From Apium graveolens (Eukaryota; Streptophyta; Magnoliopsida; Apiales; Apiaceae), in contig NC_133647.1 in assembly GCF_009905375.1 (NCBI RefSeq), positions 82,719,742 to 82,783,741 of the forward strand: a DNA stretch of 64,000 nucleotides, written 5' to 3'. Below the pieces are notes generated by a model, which was not told where the DNA came from, did not search any database, and saw only the letters and a list, made by a program, of their open reading frames with translations. Positions within the stretch are counted from its first letter, which is position 1; every line of letters begins with the position of its first letter. Positions 32,921-45,172 of the stretch are shown here, one piece after another. A program made the position numbers and the translations under genes.

Positions 32921-35900
32921 TGTAATATCCGGGATATCGCGTGTAATTATTTTTATCAATAAATGTTTTTTATGTGATTATTATGTGATTTTTGGTGAAT
33001 TATCTGATGATGGGTGTGGATATGTAGATGCTTATATGTGGTAAAGTATAAGTATATTAATTTTATTATGACCAGAATACAATATAGATAATTACGATAT
33101 TTTTTCTGGTAATTTTTGGGCTGTTATATGATTTTATATTGATTTATGAGTTTATTAATTATTTTTTGAATAATTACAAAATTATTTTATAAAGCCGGGA
33201 ATCGTCCAACTTCAACCGTTTTTACGTTTTTACAACCCGAAACTCTTCCAAAAACTCCTTCCTAACCTAATCTAGTAATTGCGGACATTTTCCGTGTTTT
33301 GACTTTTTCGATCCGGATTATGGTTTGACCCGTGCGCGGCCCGGCGCAAGATTTTCGATACGATAATTATTTCGGTGAATCAACAAAACCCGTATTCTCA
33401 AAAGACGAGATATTATTATATTATTTTCGTATAAAGAGTTTTATAAAAAGCACGGTTTGGATAATTATCCAATATAGGTACCAAATCAGATCATTTTTGC
33501 AGTTACTTAGCGGCTAAGCAACTAATTTATCGATCCAAAATGATCCAACACGAACCAATATTCCATAAATATATATAGCCTTTTATTATTTCATTTTATT
33601 CGTATAATCATAATCAGTCAGTAAATTCCATAAAATACAAAGAAAACATCGAATTCATGTCGCGTTCTTGATAATCGAACTTGCGAACAAGGGCGTTATC
33701 GAACTCCGATTCGGGCGTGCCATATATCAAATCGAAGCTCTCGAAAATTACTTTCATAATCAATCATCCGTTTTTATGCAGGAATCAAGGTATTTTTCTT
33801 ATTTAATTAATTTATTTTAAATTAATTATAGATTAAATTATGAAAATTGGTTGTTGATGTTGTTGATATGAATTGAAGATTCCATCGTGTAGATAATATT
33901 TTTCTGGTCAATTTGGTATATCATATGTCAAAAACCGAGTTGAATAACATGTAGAAAAGGAGGTTTGATTCTTGAAAATAAAAATTAGGATTCTTGATAT
34001 GAATGTCCTAAATAGAAAATTGGGTATTTTTGGGTTAAGGGTTATTGTTTAAAATTGATGTTACCATCTTGTAGATCGTTGAAAAATGATTTGATTGATG
34101 TATGGGAACTGAAGAGACGATAGCCGGAAGGGCTTCGTCGGAAAATTGTTCACGGCGGCGGCCATAATTTTCGATCGTTTGTTCAAGCCGATTTATGGAG
34201 TTATAGACGATTCTGAGTACATGATTGTGTTTCTGGGAAATAAAAGGCGAATCCACGTGAGTTTCATGCATTTCTGGGCGAGATTGAAGGTGGCCGGAAA
34301 GCTCTAGTCGCCGTTAATGGCGACTGGCCGGCGGTGAACGGCGGGAGCTCGCCGGGGAAGACGACAGGGGTGCCAAAGTGCTGTTTGACCCCTGAAGAGT
34401 CTCCTGGCTTGCAAAACTAGTACTATAGTTTTAAAAATTTACAAATTTCGGATTTCTATTTATAAAACTTATAAAAACTATATTTCTGTTTATATTTTAT
34501 TTTCAGAAATTGTTTTAATTATATAGAAATCCCAAAAATTTATTATTTAATTTCTGAAAAATATTTTTAATTTAAAAATAAATCTTAATATAATTTAATT
34601 AACTAATTTTAGTTGATAATTAATTATTTAATTAGTCAATTAATTTAAATATTAATTGATTAATTAATTAATTTAGTTATTAATTAATTTTAATTGATTT
34701 AATAATTAGATTTAATTGTTTATTTTTATTTAAAAATTCTGAAAAATAGTTTCGAGCTTTAAAATATTATTTTAAATTATTTTCAGGGATCGATAATTAT
34801 TATAAGATTATTTTAAAGTCAGATTCGGCTGTTCAAACCCTATTATTTAATTATAAATTGATTTGGAGTCTCGTTTTAATTCCGAAAAATGTTCAAAAAT
34901 TCGTAATAAATACCTGGAAAATCATTTTGAACCCGAATCTTCTTTGAAAAATTATTTTGATCAAATATATTGCGTGTTATGTGCTACGTGCTATGCGATT
35001 GATATGTTATATGCCTATGTGGTTATTGTTTGACTGTTTTAGTCATAACTTTCAATCCGTAAATCGGATTTGGGTGAAACGAAGGTTAGATAAAAGCTTA
35101 TGACATCTATGTGTCGATTAGAATAATATGAGATTGGGTATTAATAGATACTTGTGTTGCCTAGCAGAGAAAGCGAGGTATAGAAAAAGAAAGTCAGTGA
35201 TCCATAAATAGAATTGAAGCGTAGAAAGAGAAGGAAAGTGATTGATGAATGGAAGCAAGGCATAGGAAAAGAAGGAAAGTGATTAAAAAGTAAAATTGTT
35301 AGATGCGTACGATTAAAGTTGGAAATCATCTGTAACAAGGCAAGTACTTATGAACCTTTCTTCAAGATATATTGCAAATATTTTTGACCTTTCTCATAAC
35401 ATGTTGCTATTATTCAAAATAACTCTTATTTTATATTGCAAGTGTTTAAAACTATTCAACCTTGAACCCTGATTCTTATTGATCTTGAGCCATAAGCCTT
35501 ATTCTTCATAAACCATTGATTGTTGAATTCTCAGATACGAGCCAAACACATACGATACTACTCCACAAATACATATCTACCATATACTAATTTCTGATAT
35601 TGAATTGCTTGACATACCAACCCTTATTCCTTGTTTTACAGAAGACCAATCCGTGGAACCCTTGGTCTTCTACTTTATGATTCTTTCCTTGATTGAAAGC
35701 CAATCTTTTTTGAATTCCTTGTCACACCTTCATGGTATTATGAATCACCCTATGTTTTAAGATAAATGTTGTTTATGATTCAGCTTATTGATTTACATTG
35801 GTTATCATATTGAATTGTTTTAGAATTGGATGGTTTTATAAATGTGGACCAGATTCGTGGTCGGACCAGATTCGTGGTCAAAATAGGACAATGCGTGCCT

Positions 35901-36470
35901 TGGATCCAGTATATAGAGCAAAGCGGGGAGCCTTGCTCGGGGTTAGTGCGTGACTGATCAGCAGCCTAATCTTGGTTTTTAAAATAAAAAATGAATATCC
36001 AATTCTAATCATTGCTTATTCAGAAACTCGATTCTTGTGAATCATTTCAATTGGTTATTGTTTAACCTCAGTTATTGCTATTATGACTTGCTGAGCTAGT
36101 TAGCTCACTCTTGCAAACCTTTTTATGTTTTCAACAGTTGAAAAGGAAATTATTGGTAAAGAGGATTTCCAGTCCAGTGTGCGAGCTAGGATTCCAGATT
36201 AAGTTGGATCGAGCTAGCAGAAGCTTTATATTGTAGATGAGTTATGCAGGATTGTAAGAACAATATCATTATCAGTTGTAAGTTGAACTAGTTGGGTTTT
36301 GGTAAGATGTAATAAAAGATAAGGTTGTGGCTTATTTTCATACTTAAACCTGTTGTGATCCATGGTTGTGAAAAGAAAGGTCAATGCATATAATATTTTG
36401 TATACAGATTTATATATGGTGTGTGTGTTGTGAGCCCCAAACTTTTGACCCGGGTTTGGAGGGCGTTACA
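32921..36470 (+). mobile_element. 3' LTR of the nested gypsy element, 3550 bp, uninterrupted
   Basis: TGTAATATCC to GCGTTACA, followed by the GAAGG duplication. TATA-like region at 33566-33578. It preserves the target site (GTGC-GCG-GCCCGG near 33330-33345) that CACTA hit in the 5' copy. Same blocks as the 5' LTR: CCGG-rich about 34285-34375, ATTAATTAA-rich about 34590-34720, palindrome GAGCTAGTTAGCTC at 36093, candidate splice borders 33790 and 36137. Confidence 0.93.
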
Positions 36471-36475
36471 GAAGG

Positions 36476-39400
36476 GAAGTGAGGCTAGTGAGGGACAGAG
36501 TGAATATCAAAGAAGCCCTAAGAATAAGGAGAGAGAGGTATGTGTAACCCAGCCTAGCCACACTATAATTTCCCAACAAACTGTAGTGATTAATAATGAA
36601 TCAATCTCATTACTCGTTGCATCCTCCCAAAATGATGTGACTATTGAATAAAGCTCTCATCCAAGAGCACATGCCAAAAGGGTTAGGGACACATACCAAC
36701 CTCAAACTTACACAAGAAAGAAGAAATCTAAACACACTAGGGATACACATGGTGCACACACTGTGCAAACTGCAGTCAAAGACTCATTCATAGCACTTTC
36801 TCAATTTCAGATTGATGTGACCCCAATAAATATGGAGTCATAGTCAAAATCTATTATTATAGAAGCACCTCACATACAAAACTCACCCACTAACTCTTTC
36901 GATGTGGACATTATTCACACATCATTTCCTGGTTCTCCATCTTTAACTCTCTTGGAGGAGCCAAAATCTCAAGCAAGTGGGCATCATCTTTTAGATGATT
37001 TATTGGCTCACTTGCCATTTCTTTCTGAAAATATTGAGAAATCTGTGGACAATCTGAAATCAATCACCACAGATTTTACAATAATTTGAACTCCAAACTC
37101 ATTCATTTCTACTATTTCGATGGATGTTGTTCATCCGTTCACTAGTGATTCTATCTCGACGGATGTGCTTAATAGCAATTATCCGTTAAATTTCTCAACT
37201 ACTACTTCGACGGATGTTGCTCATCCGTTGAAAGTCACTACACCACTTAAAATTTCCAAAATTGTTACAGGTGCAGATGATCTAGTAGTTGTACAATCAC
37301 TATTAGGATTGAGGGAAGGGATTGAACAGAGTGAGAGGCTGAGTTGCTCTCAGGCAAAAGGAAAGGAAAAGAGTGAACAAACGCAAGCTATTTCTTTCAA
37401 CCTGGCAAAAGAGAGTAAGAGGAGTCCCACCTTAGATGGTGAAGGTAAGGGTGTGAGGGTGGGAAGCTAAGAGGATCCCTTGATGAAAAAATAGAGAGAA
37501 AATGAGAGAAAAGCAGGTACAGATAAATGGGACATGCCCATTGTTAGTGAGTTAATGGATGTCAATGAGGCTCAAAAGAGACAGCTAATTCAGCAAGAAT
37601 ATCATGTTGTTTTAGACTCTGTCACTTACGATGCTGAGACATTTACTCACCTAATCCAGCATATCAAGTTCTTGCTAGAAAGGGCAATGAGGCTGCGGAG
37701 CAGATTCTGAATTTGGTGCATACAACATCATTTATGCTAAGGGAAAAGGATGCAATCATTGCCATGCCCTCAACAGTTGGTGATGATTTTGAGTATCCCT
37801 TTGGTGGTTCTAAAGACTCTTTTTGGGATGATGGTGAGGATGATGAAGGAGAAGACATGGACATAGGGGGAGATGTAGACATTCAATCATGGATGATGCA
37901 CAAGGAATGCACTTACTCATATCTCTAAACCACACTTTTCTAGTTAATTCATGACACCCAAAGTGCAATTCAAGCAATCACGAGTGCTAGTACCAAAAGT
38001 CTACTCAAAGCCCATCGGAAGTCTCTACAATTGCACAAGATTCAAGCTCTAAAACAAATTCAAGATGGGGATGGACTAAAGCAAGAACTTGCTGAAGTTA
38101 AACAAGATCTTGTTGCTAGATTGGATGCTAAGCTTCCAGAAGCAACCATGATAGAAATAGTCCACAAGCTAAGAAGGGAAGCTGATTTGAACAGAATAGT
38201 TGAGGCCATGGATTCAATACTTACAGATATGGAGACATCAATGGCCAAGATACTTGCAAATCAGGAAGCTCAGACAAGTCTGCTACAGCAATTGGCGGCT
38301 GCACAAACCTCAAACCCTGCTCAACTTGATGCTAACAAAAAGGGGGAGAATAATGCAATCATTCCAGTTAGTAAGGGGGAGACAGTTAGTGAGGGGGAGA
38401 AAGTGCACATTCAAGTCAGTAAGGTGATTATTCCAGAAATTACCTTCACAAAGCCACCAATGATAGATAGTATTGACCAATTACAGATAGCAGTAGCTGA
38501 ACTAGTGCTGAAAGAGAAATGGAAAAATATTGATGAGAAGATTGAGAAGAATTTTGGCCCAATTACAAAGACTGATAAACTAGTGAAATAGTTCACTCAA
38601 TTGAGACCAATTTTAATCAATGAAATGAGCTTAGGGAATTTGGAAAAAGGTCAACCCTCAGCAAGAAGACTTCTACAGGCCAATTTGATTTTATAGCCAA
38701 AGAAAAACTACTCAAAAAATTCAAGCAAAAATTCATTGGACCTAGTCCATGCAACTCCCAAGCCTGATGAAGAGAAGCTGCTTGATATATTGCTTATCAC
38801 AAAGATCTAAGAGACTCAGTCTTGAAGAAGAGAATTTCAAAAGTCTACAAGCATGGAAAATTGATCTGTGTGATGGCTGGACATCCACAATTTACAGAAG
38901 CTAAGAAAGAAGAAAAGGTGAGGCTCAAACAACAGAAAAGGCAAGTTGCCTTAGTTGCCAAGAACCAAGCTAAGAAGCCTGTAACCACAAAAACTGAAAT
39001 GCATGTTATGATAGCTGAGTCTATGAATGAAGAAAAGCAAGAGGAACCAAAGCAGACAAAAGTACTAAAATAGAAATTTAGAGCAAAGAGGAAGCTGGAT
39101 TTTGATGAAGAAAAGGAAGAGTACATGCCAACTCAATCTACCACTACAAGTCAACCAACCTTGCCCACAATGGAGCAGGCTGAATTCAAGGTTTATTCTT
39201 ATATAAATTTCCATGGTGAACCCGTAATTCCCAAGGATGAACCCATATATTGGAAAAGCCTACCAATCCCTGATCTAAACATCCCAATCCCAATCAAATC
39301 AAGGAAAACTAAGAAAAAAGCAGTCAAACAAGCCAAAACTGTTAGATTTCAATCCAAAGCCATAGCCAAACCCAAACCAACTATCAACAAGGGAGATCAA

Positions 39401-40040
39401 CTCTACATCTGTGACATAAAGGAGTTTTCAAGTCTTAGTCTCTATCTGGATGAGCTAGATGAAGTAAGAGCTATTGATGCTCACAAGAAGCTTCTAGAGA
39501 AATTGATGTTCAGGTACAAGGGTGCAAAAGAGCTAATGCCACCTATTCACAGAATTCTTAATGAAGACTATTATGTCTTAGTGAAGATATTATCCTCAAT
39601 GAAGAAGAACTTTGGCTTCAAATTGTTTCCAAAAAAGAGATACTGAAAAAATTGAGAAGATAAGAAATAGCTGGAGACACTGAAATGCACTCCCAAGAGT
39701 CTTAACCATTCTTTACAATGGAGATAGAGAGCATTTGAGGCTATACTGGATGATGGAGTTTAGGATTGAGAAGAACATCAGAAGATTCTTCAAATTAGAA
39801 GATCAACTAAAGATTTCAAGCAATGAAACTCTCATGGAGATGCAAGAGATGCTGGATCAGACTAATGAAGATGAATCTGAATTCTACAGGAAACTTCAAC
39901 ACCAGATTGAAGAGAACAATGAGAAACCGGGAAGAAGACTAGACATTCAAGGAAATAAAATAAATTTTCTCAGTCTACAGGAGCACCTTGAAAAATGGCT
40001 TGTGAGATTTTTTATAAACCTTCCTCTGTATAATTTTTAA
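36476..40040 (+). pseudogene. Env-like/extra ORF of the SIRE-like element, 3' half
   Basis: Continues the frame broken at 15815 with EASEGQSEYQRSPKNKE. Later segments are readable between stops: a Ser/Thr-rich region with three CGACGGATG/CATCCGTTG motif pairs (37118-37230), acidic DDGEDDEGEDMDIGGD (about 37830-37880), a helical run from 38031 ending in KWKNIDEKIEKNFG, a Lys-rich region (38822-39110), a basic stretch KSRKTKKKAVKQAKTVR (about 39300), and LCDIKEF-like YICDIKEFSSLSLYLDELDE near 39410. The last part is RLYWMMEFRIEKNIRR near 39736. Function unknown; no clear signal peptide or membrane span. Multiple stops and frameshifts. Confidence 0.65.
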
Positions 40041-40150
40041 TAAATTGCAGCACTTATCAATTTTGTCTACTATGAATCAGTCTGTATTTATAAGGTGTTT
40101 TGTTATCATCAAGTGTCTCTTAATTTATGCCTACAATTCCAGTAGACTTA

Positions 40151-40163
40151 AATTGGGGGAGAT
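40151..40163 (+). promoter_or_regulatory. Polypurine tract of the SIRE-like element
   Basis: AATTGGGGGAGAT precedes TGTTAGAAATATG. The same core (TTGGGGGAGAT) precedes the LTR at 56645. Confidence 0.88.
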
Positions 40164-41185
40164 TGTTAGAAATATGTCCTAGGCTTGATGATAAGTTCAC
40201 CAAAACACCTTAGTAGATTTAATTTAGTGTTTTTGTAGCTCTAAACGGATGATTTACTTCAACATCCGTTGAGAGAGTAGTTTATATCTTAATAAGTTTT
40301 ATAACACATTCCTGCATAATACAATACGTTAGATATCTAGAAGTTATAGGATATTCAAAGTCATGTTGACTACTAGATTGATATGCAAAATAGGTTGGCC
40401 AATTATATATATTAGATGCCTTATAATTTTGTATAAGTGAATTGGAGTTAACTGTTATGGAAGACTTTAAACGGATGCTTCTACAAGGTTTCAACGGATG
40501 ATCCAAGTCACATTCAACGGATGATCTAATGAAGTTTCAACGGATGATCCAACATAGTTTCAACGGATGATCCGATGAAGTTTCAACGAATATTCTAATC
40601 CAAGTTGCAGTTGATAGTGACTTGACAGTCACATGGGTTGATTATATGCAAATGGAATGTGGCAGCCTATATACATATTTTAGAGAATAAAGAAGCATTT
40701 CAATTTCATGCTTACTTGAAGAAAAATCAAAGATACTTGATGGAGAAATGAAGAAACATGTGATTAGAAAAAGACACATTTTATTTTATTAGTTTGTTTT
40801 ATTCACTTGTATCTTGGTAATATATAAACCAAAAGCAGCTAGTAGTAAATTAAGCAATCAACAAGAGAAATAGAAAAAGCTGTATCTGTGAAGAATTTCT
40901 CTGTTCCTTGTAATTCTACTTGTAAGCAGCTGTGTGCAAACCTTGCATCACAGAGTTCTCAATCTTATATATATCTCTGGTGGAAAAGTTCAATCCACCA
41001 TAAAGTTTTTAAATACTTGTGTTAATTACTTTGTGTTTGATTACATCAACATTTTCATTCCGCACTTTTTCTTAATCAAATATTGTTATATATTTGAGAT
41101 ATAGTAGTTCTTGAAATCGAAAAAGAACCAGAATTACATTCAACCCCCCTTCTGTAATTCTTTGTTAGATCGTTTGGGAATAACA
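40164..41185 (+). mobile_element. 3' LTR of the SIRE-like element, 1022 bp
   Basis: TGTTAGAAATATG to TTTGGGAATAACA. Carries a cluster of AACGGATG motifs (40243-40280 and 40470-40600), a TATA box TATATAAACC (40821-40830) and a late C-rich block AACCCCCCTTCTGTAATTC. The last 30 bp closely match the end of the LTR at 56645-57246, showing related families. Confidence 0.88.
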
Positions 41186-42060
41186 AACATGATAACTTGC
41201 TTTATTGAGGTAGAAGCTTTCCTAGGAAATAGCTCTTAAGTTTTTAGGGGTTATATCTTCGGCATTTAAGAACTTTGTTTATTATTATTCTTTATATACT
41301 ATTACAATTTGATTAGCTCATTTATTCTGAACTGTTTGTTAAGATTTATAAGTTCAATAAATGGATGCATTACCTTTATTTTCAGTAGAACGTATATCAG
41401 AACAAGTTGTATGTTAGACTGAATTAGGTTATAGAGACAGTAAGTTGACATAGAATAACAGGATTGGACTAGATAGAATTAGTGATTTATTTGTTAATTC
41501 TTTTTATTCCATATCATGTATGTCTTTCTTAATTCTTATGTGTAATATTTCTGAATGAATTCCATGTATTCTTAATTCAAGGCTTGCTTATTTAAATACC
41601 ATGAATGCATCTCTTAGTACTTGCATTAATTGGAGAAAAAGCATATTTAGGATTACAGCAGGGAAAAGACTGTTAGTCCTCCTTATGTATGGTTGGAACC
41701 ATTTTTCCCTTAGCCTAGAGACAAATTTGTCAAGGGTATTAAAATAGAGAAAATGGTTGGTCAAAGATAAAAATCAGCATGATAAGGTTGCAGTTATTGT
41801 GATCTTTGTTTATAGTAATATCTTTAATCCATCTGGACCCAAACTGATAAGTAGGGTACCAAGAACTGTTAATCCTTTTGTGAGTACAGGACATAACAGG
41901 TTAATTGATTCATAAGTATTCTTAGAAATTGATACTCAAGGCGTATGATCAAAGAAAGAGCCTCACAATCAAATATGATTGATAAAAGCTATTTCGTCAA
42001 TAATCTTTGGAGATGACAACAAAGATTTTCATCACGAGACAAGCTATACAGAAAAAAGGA
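41186..42060 (+). other. No recognisable feature
   Basis: AT-rich sequence with stops in all frames. The copia remnant that starts near 42060 may extend into it, but I see no readable domain. Confidence 0.5.
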
Positions 42061-43830
42061 TGTCATCATGGACTCAACAATTAGTATCACCAAAAATAAC
42101 AAATCATTGGAGTCATTGATAATAATTGAAGCATCTTTCTTACTGGAGAATCAAAGCACAAATCCTCTTATCAAACAGTTCTGCATCGAAAGACAAAATG
42201 TCAATTCAATGAAGGAGTACTGTTTCATTCCTAACCAGGAAGGTTGAGAAGCTTGCTCTTGTTAGAGTATGGAAAAGATATGCTCGTAGCTAAACTAGAA
42301 TCTCAAGAAAATGTGAAGTCAATGGTTTCTATTGTAAAGCTTCATCTGACAAAAGTTTTTCTATGGCATTAGAAGCTCTCACCCTTGAACATCAACTCAA
42401 GTAACTCTTTTGTGAAAAAGGGTTAGTGAGAGGACTGCCTCATCTGGAACTCAGAAGGATGATAAATGTGAGGCATGTCAGGAAGAGAAGTCAAAGACAA
42501 CGCAACATCAAAGTAAAGATATACCTTAGTGATGATTGATGACTACTTTTAACACAAAGTTGTTGTTCGTGCATTCTCAAGACAAGACATCACAGATGGT
42601 GATTGATCATATCAAAAGATCAAGCTGGAAGTAACTGTAAAATAAATGATCTTGTGGTCAGATAATGTGACTAAATTCAAGAAGCAGTTCTGATTAATAT
42701 CTGTAACATCAAGAATATTTTGAGACATATTCGGCACTGGGAACTCCGTGTCAGAATAGAGTGGTACAAAGGAAGGAAAAGAACTTGATTAAAGCAACAA
42801 GGACAATATCAAGAAAATAAAGACTTTCTAAATTCTAGAGGGCTGAAGCAGTCAATACAGTTTGCTAAAGTAAGATCAGGGCTCGATCATGATGTATACA
42901 TAAAGACCACTAATGAGTTAATGGCCAACAGAAGCAAACACTGAATAACCTAAAAGTGTTTGGAGAGAATTTTATACCGAAGCAAACAATGAAATTTTTT
43001 CAGTTGTTTGAAGATATTGGCATTTGTAGCTAAGACTGGTTAGGATATTTTCCATGGCTACTCAGTGGAATATACAACCAAAAGGGCATTTGTGGTTGAT
43101 CAACAGAAGGTGAAAGATAATCTAAGTGCACAGTTCAACAACTCCATGCTCCAAGCTGTTACAGGAGAAATTAATGGTATTGATGATTCATATCCAAGCA
43201 GTGGAATGGCAATGTATAAAATAACTCATTATTTTAATGAAGCCAGTCAACAAGGGTAAGGATTTTCATGAAATCCCAACAACAGTTTAGGGGGTGCAAA
43301 AGAAGGATCAATTAATCAGACACAACACCATATTGAAAATCAAGAGGACACAACAAGAACATATCTACTGAGACAAAGGGTTTGATGTTAATATTATTCC
43401 CAGAGTCTAGTTCTTAAGTGATCTAGATGGTGGAGTAATGATTAGCAGGGCTACTGAGTATGAATGATTATTTTTCTAGTTTTCTATCTGAAGAAGAAAC
43501 TAAGAAAGTTACAGATGCTGTGATAGATCCGGATTGATTGGGTGATTGCAAAACAGGATGAACTCAATCAGTCAGAAAGCAGATTGTATGAAAGTTGGTA
43601 TCTAAACCAAATGACATTTTTTTTAATTGGTAGAAGGATAACAAAAAGTCAAAACTGGATGACAATGGTATTGTTACGAGGGACAAGGCCAAACTGGATG
43701 CTAGGTTATTATCAGAAAGCAATATCTAGCAGAAATCACCAGTGACGAGACTTGAGGATATTACGACATATCAGGCAGCTGATACACATTCTAACTTTTA
43801 ATTGGACTCTAGTGAATGTGTACAAGTGCA
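42060..43830 (+). pseudogene. Very old copia pol remnant (pre-integrase, integrase, start of RT)
   Basis: Traces in order, in shifting frames: LVRGLPHLE near 42421 (the GAG-pre-integrase signature), a segment matching the SDNGTEFKN block near 42660, GTP-QN-VV-RK near 42735 (the catalytic Glu region), EYTTKRAFVVDQQKV near 43065, and RT start QDELNQSE near 43545 with DDNGIV and TRDKA near 43660. Many indels and stops, so older than the flanking copia elements. From 43831 to 44148 only vague RT-like traces remain. Confidence 0.7.
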
Positions 43831-44148
43831 CTCCTAGTTGGTGAGTCAAAAGAAGAATTCAATGTAAAACAGTACATGGACTTTGCAGTTGCAGTTCTAT
43901 TGGACTATATATATCTCTTCTTCAGAAGCTCACTTCAGGTTGGTATAAACTAGTATACTACTCAAGAAATTGTCAAGGACATCGTATGGTACCCTAACTG
44001 AAGTTACAGTTAAATATGAACTAGAAAAGTCTTCATATTGATAACTCTCTTATCACTAGGCAGAAACATAATGTTATATATGTCCAGTGATATAATAATA
44101 ATGTTATATGTTGGTCTACTAACAAAACATTGATATATTTTGGTAATG

Positions 44149-44201
44149 TTAGGCCCTTAATCAACTATAGTGGGGGGTAAATACAGTTAATTAAGGCCTA
44201 A
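44149..44201. repeat. Inverted repeat at the end of an LTR, before the primer site
   Basis: TTAGGCCCTTAATCAACTAT (44149-44168) and TACAGTTAATTAAGGCCTAA (44182-44201) are near-complementary with a few mismatches and a G-rich loop (GTGGGGGGTAAA). The left arm is the reverse complement of CTATAGTTGATTAAGGGCC near 57132 in another copia LTR. Confidence 0.8.
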
Positions 44202-44205
44202 AAAT

Positions 44206-44217
44206 TGGTATCAGAGC
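44206..44217 (+). promoter_or_regulatory. Primer binding site of copia element 2
   Basis: TGGTATCAGAGC, complementary to the initiator methionine tRNA 3' end, sits 130 bp before the gag start. The upstream LTR itself is not recognisable: the sequence before it does not match the 3' LTR at 56645. Confidence 0.88.
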
Positions 44218-44335
44218 TTGCTATTAACGTACAAACAGTTTAAGATATGAAAATCAATCAACAATGTCAAACAAAGAAGAAGAAACATAGAATCTAAAAC
44301 CACCACCCCCAGCCACATCACAGTTTAGCAGCAAC

Positions 44336-45172
44336 ATGAGTAGGTATGAAGCAATTAAGGTGCCAATCCTGAAGATACATGAATATCCAATCTGGAAAGT
44401 CAGGATGGCCATGTGTTTGGAAGCCACAGATCCTGAATATCTAAACAGGATTTATAATGGTCCTCATAAACCAATGAAGTTAGCTGTTTCGGTTGGAGGA
44501 GAACTAGAGAAGATGGTTGATAAAGACAGGAAGGACTATACTCCTGAAGATCTTTCATCTATTTTGAATGATGCTAAAGTCATACACATCTTACACAGAA
44601 GTCTTGATAGTGTTATGTCCAATAGACTTATTGGATGTAAGACAGCAAAAGACATATGGGATGCTTTAGAAGTAATGTGTTAAGGTATAACTTTTATTAA
44701 GAAGAACATGAGGAAAGTACATACTCAAGAATATGAGCACGTTGACTCAAGGGAAAATGAGTCCTTAACTGAGATCTATGACATATTTTAGAAGTTGTTA
44801 AATGACTTATCCCCTGTCAACAAAAAATATGATTTGGAGGACTCAAAATTGAAGTTCCTACTTGCTCTCCCTGAAAAGTGGGACTTTAAAGTCACATCAA
44901 TAAGGGATAACTATCAACTTGATAACACACCTCTAGATGATATCTATGGAGTTCTGAAAACTCATGAACTAGAGATGGAGCAAAGAAGCAAGATGAAAGG
45001 ATCTAAATCTAGACCAGTTGCACTCAAGGTTAAAGAGAAGCCAAAGGAGAAAGCTAGGAGGAAAAGCTACTCCAAAGGGAAAGCCATCATTGCAAAGTCA
45101 GATACTGAATCATCAAATTCTGATGATGACTCAAATACTAATAATGAATCAGATACTGATAGTGATCATAAC
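44336..45172 (+). pseudogene. gag: Copia element 2 gag, N-terminal part
   Basis: Starts MSRYEAIKVPILKIHEYPIW, the usual gag start pattern with Y/W-W-K contacts, and has AKDIWDALEV and LDDIYGVLKTHELE as expected for the copia gag core (UBN2-like). In-frame stops at 44681-44683 and 44789-44791. A basic KEKPKEKARRKSYSKGK and an acidic DTESSNSDDDSNT tail lead to the solo LTR insertion at 45173; the frame picks up again at 46751. The product would form the virus-like particle. Confidence 0.85.

Larger units (their letters stand above)
15821..36470 (+). mobile_element. Complete Ty3/gypsy element with 3.55-kb LTRs and two nested insertions
   Basis: Both LTRs start TGTAATATCCGGGATAT and end GGAGGGCGTTACA. 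GAAGG flanks the element at 15816-15820 and 36471-36475, a perfect 5-bp target duplication. Primer site at 23787 and polypurine tract at 32908 complete the structure. Removing the CACTA element and the solo LTR leaves LTRs of about 3551 and 3550 bp and an internal region of about 5.7 kb, normal for a Tekay-like chromovirus. By eye the LTRs differ by a few percent. All reading frames are decayed. Confidence 0.93.
14391..41185 (+). mobile_element. SIRE-like Ty1/copia element, 3' part only, split by a nested gypsy element
   Basis: Holds a region with CGACGGAT motifs, an env-like ORF, a polypurine tract and a 1022-bp 3' LTR. The 5' LTR, gag and pol are absent on the left side. The gypsy element 15821-36470 lies in the ORF, and the coding frame runs through once the nested element and one GAAGG copy are ignored. 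Left boundary is approximate. Confidence 0.7.

Noticed and set aside
21338..34271. A 78-codon minus-strand frame present in both LTRs (21338-21574 and 34035-34271)
   Set aside because: The LTRs are two copies of one sequence, so conservation carries no weight; it is lost in the related LTR family.
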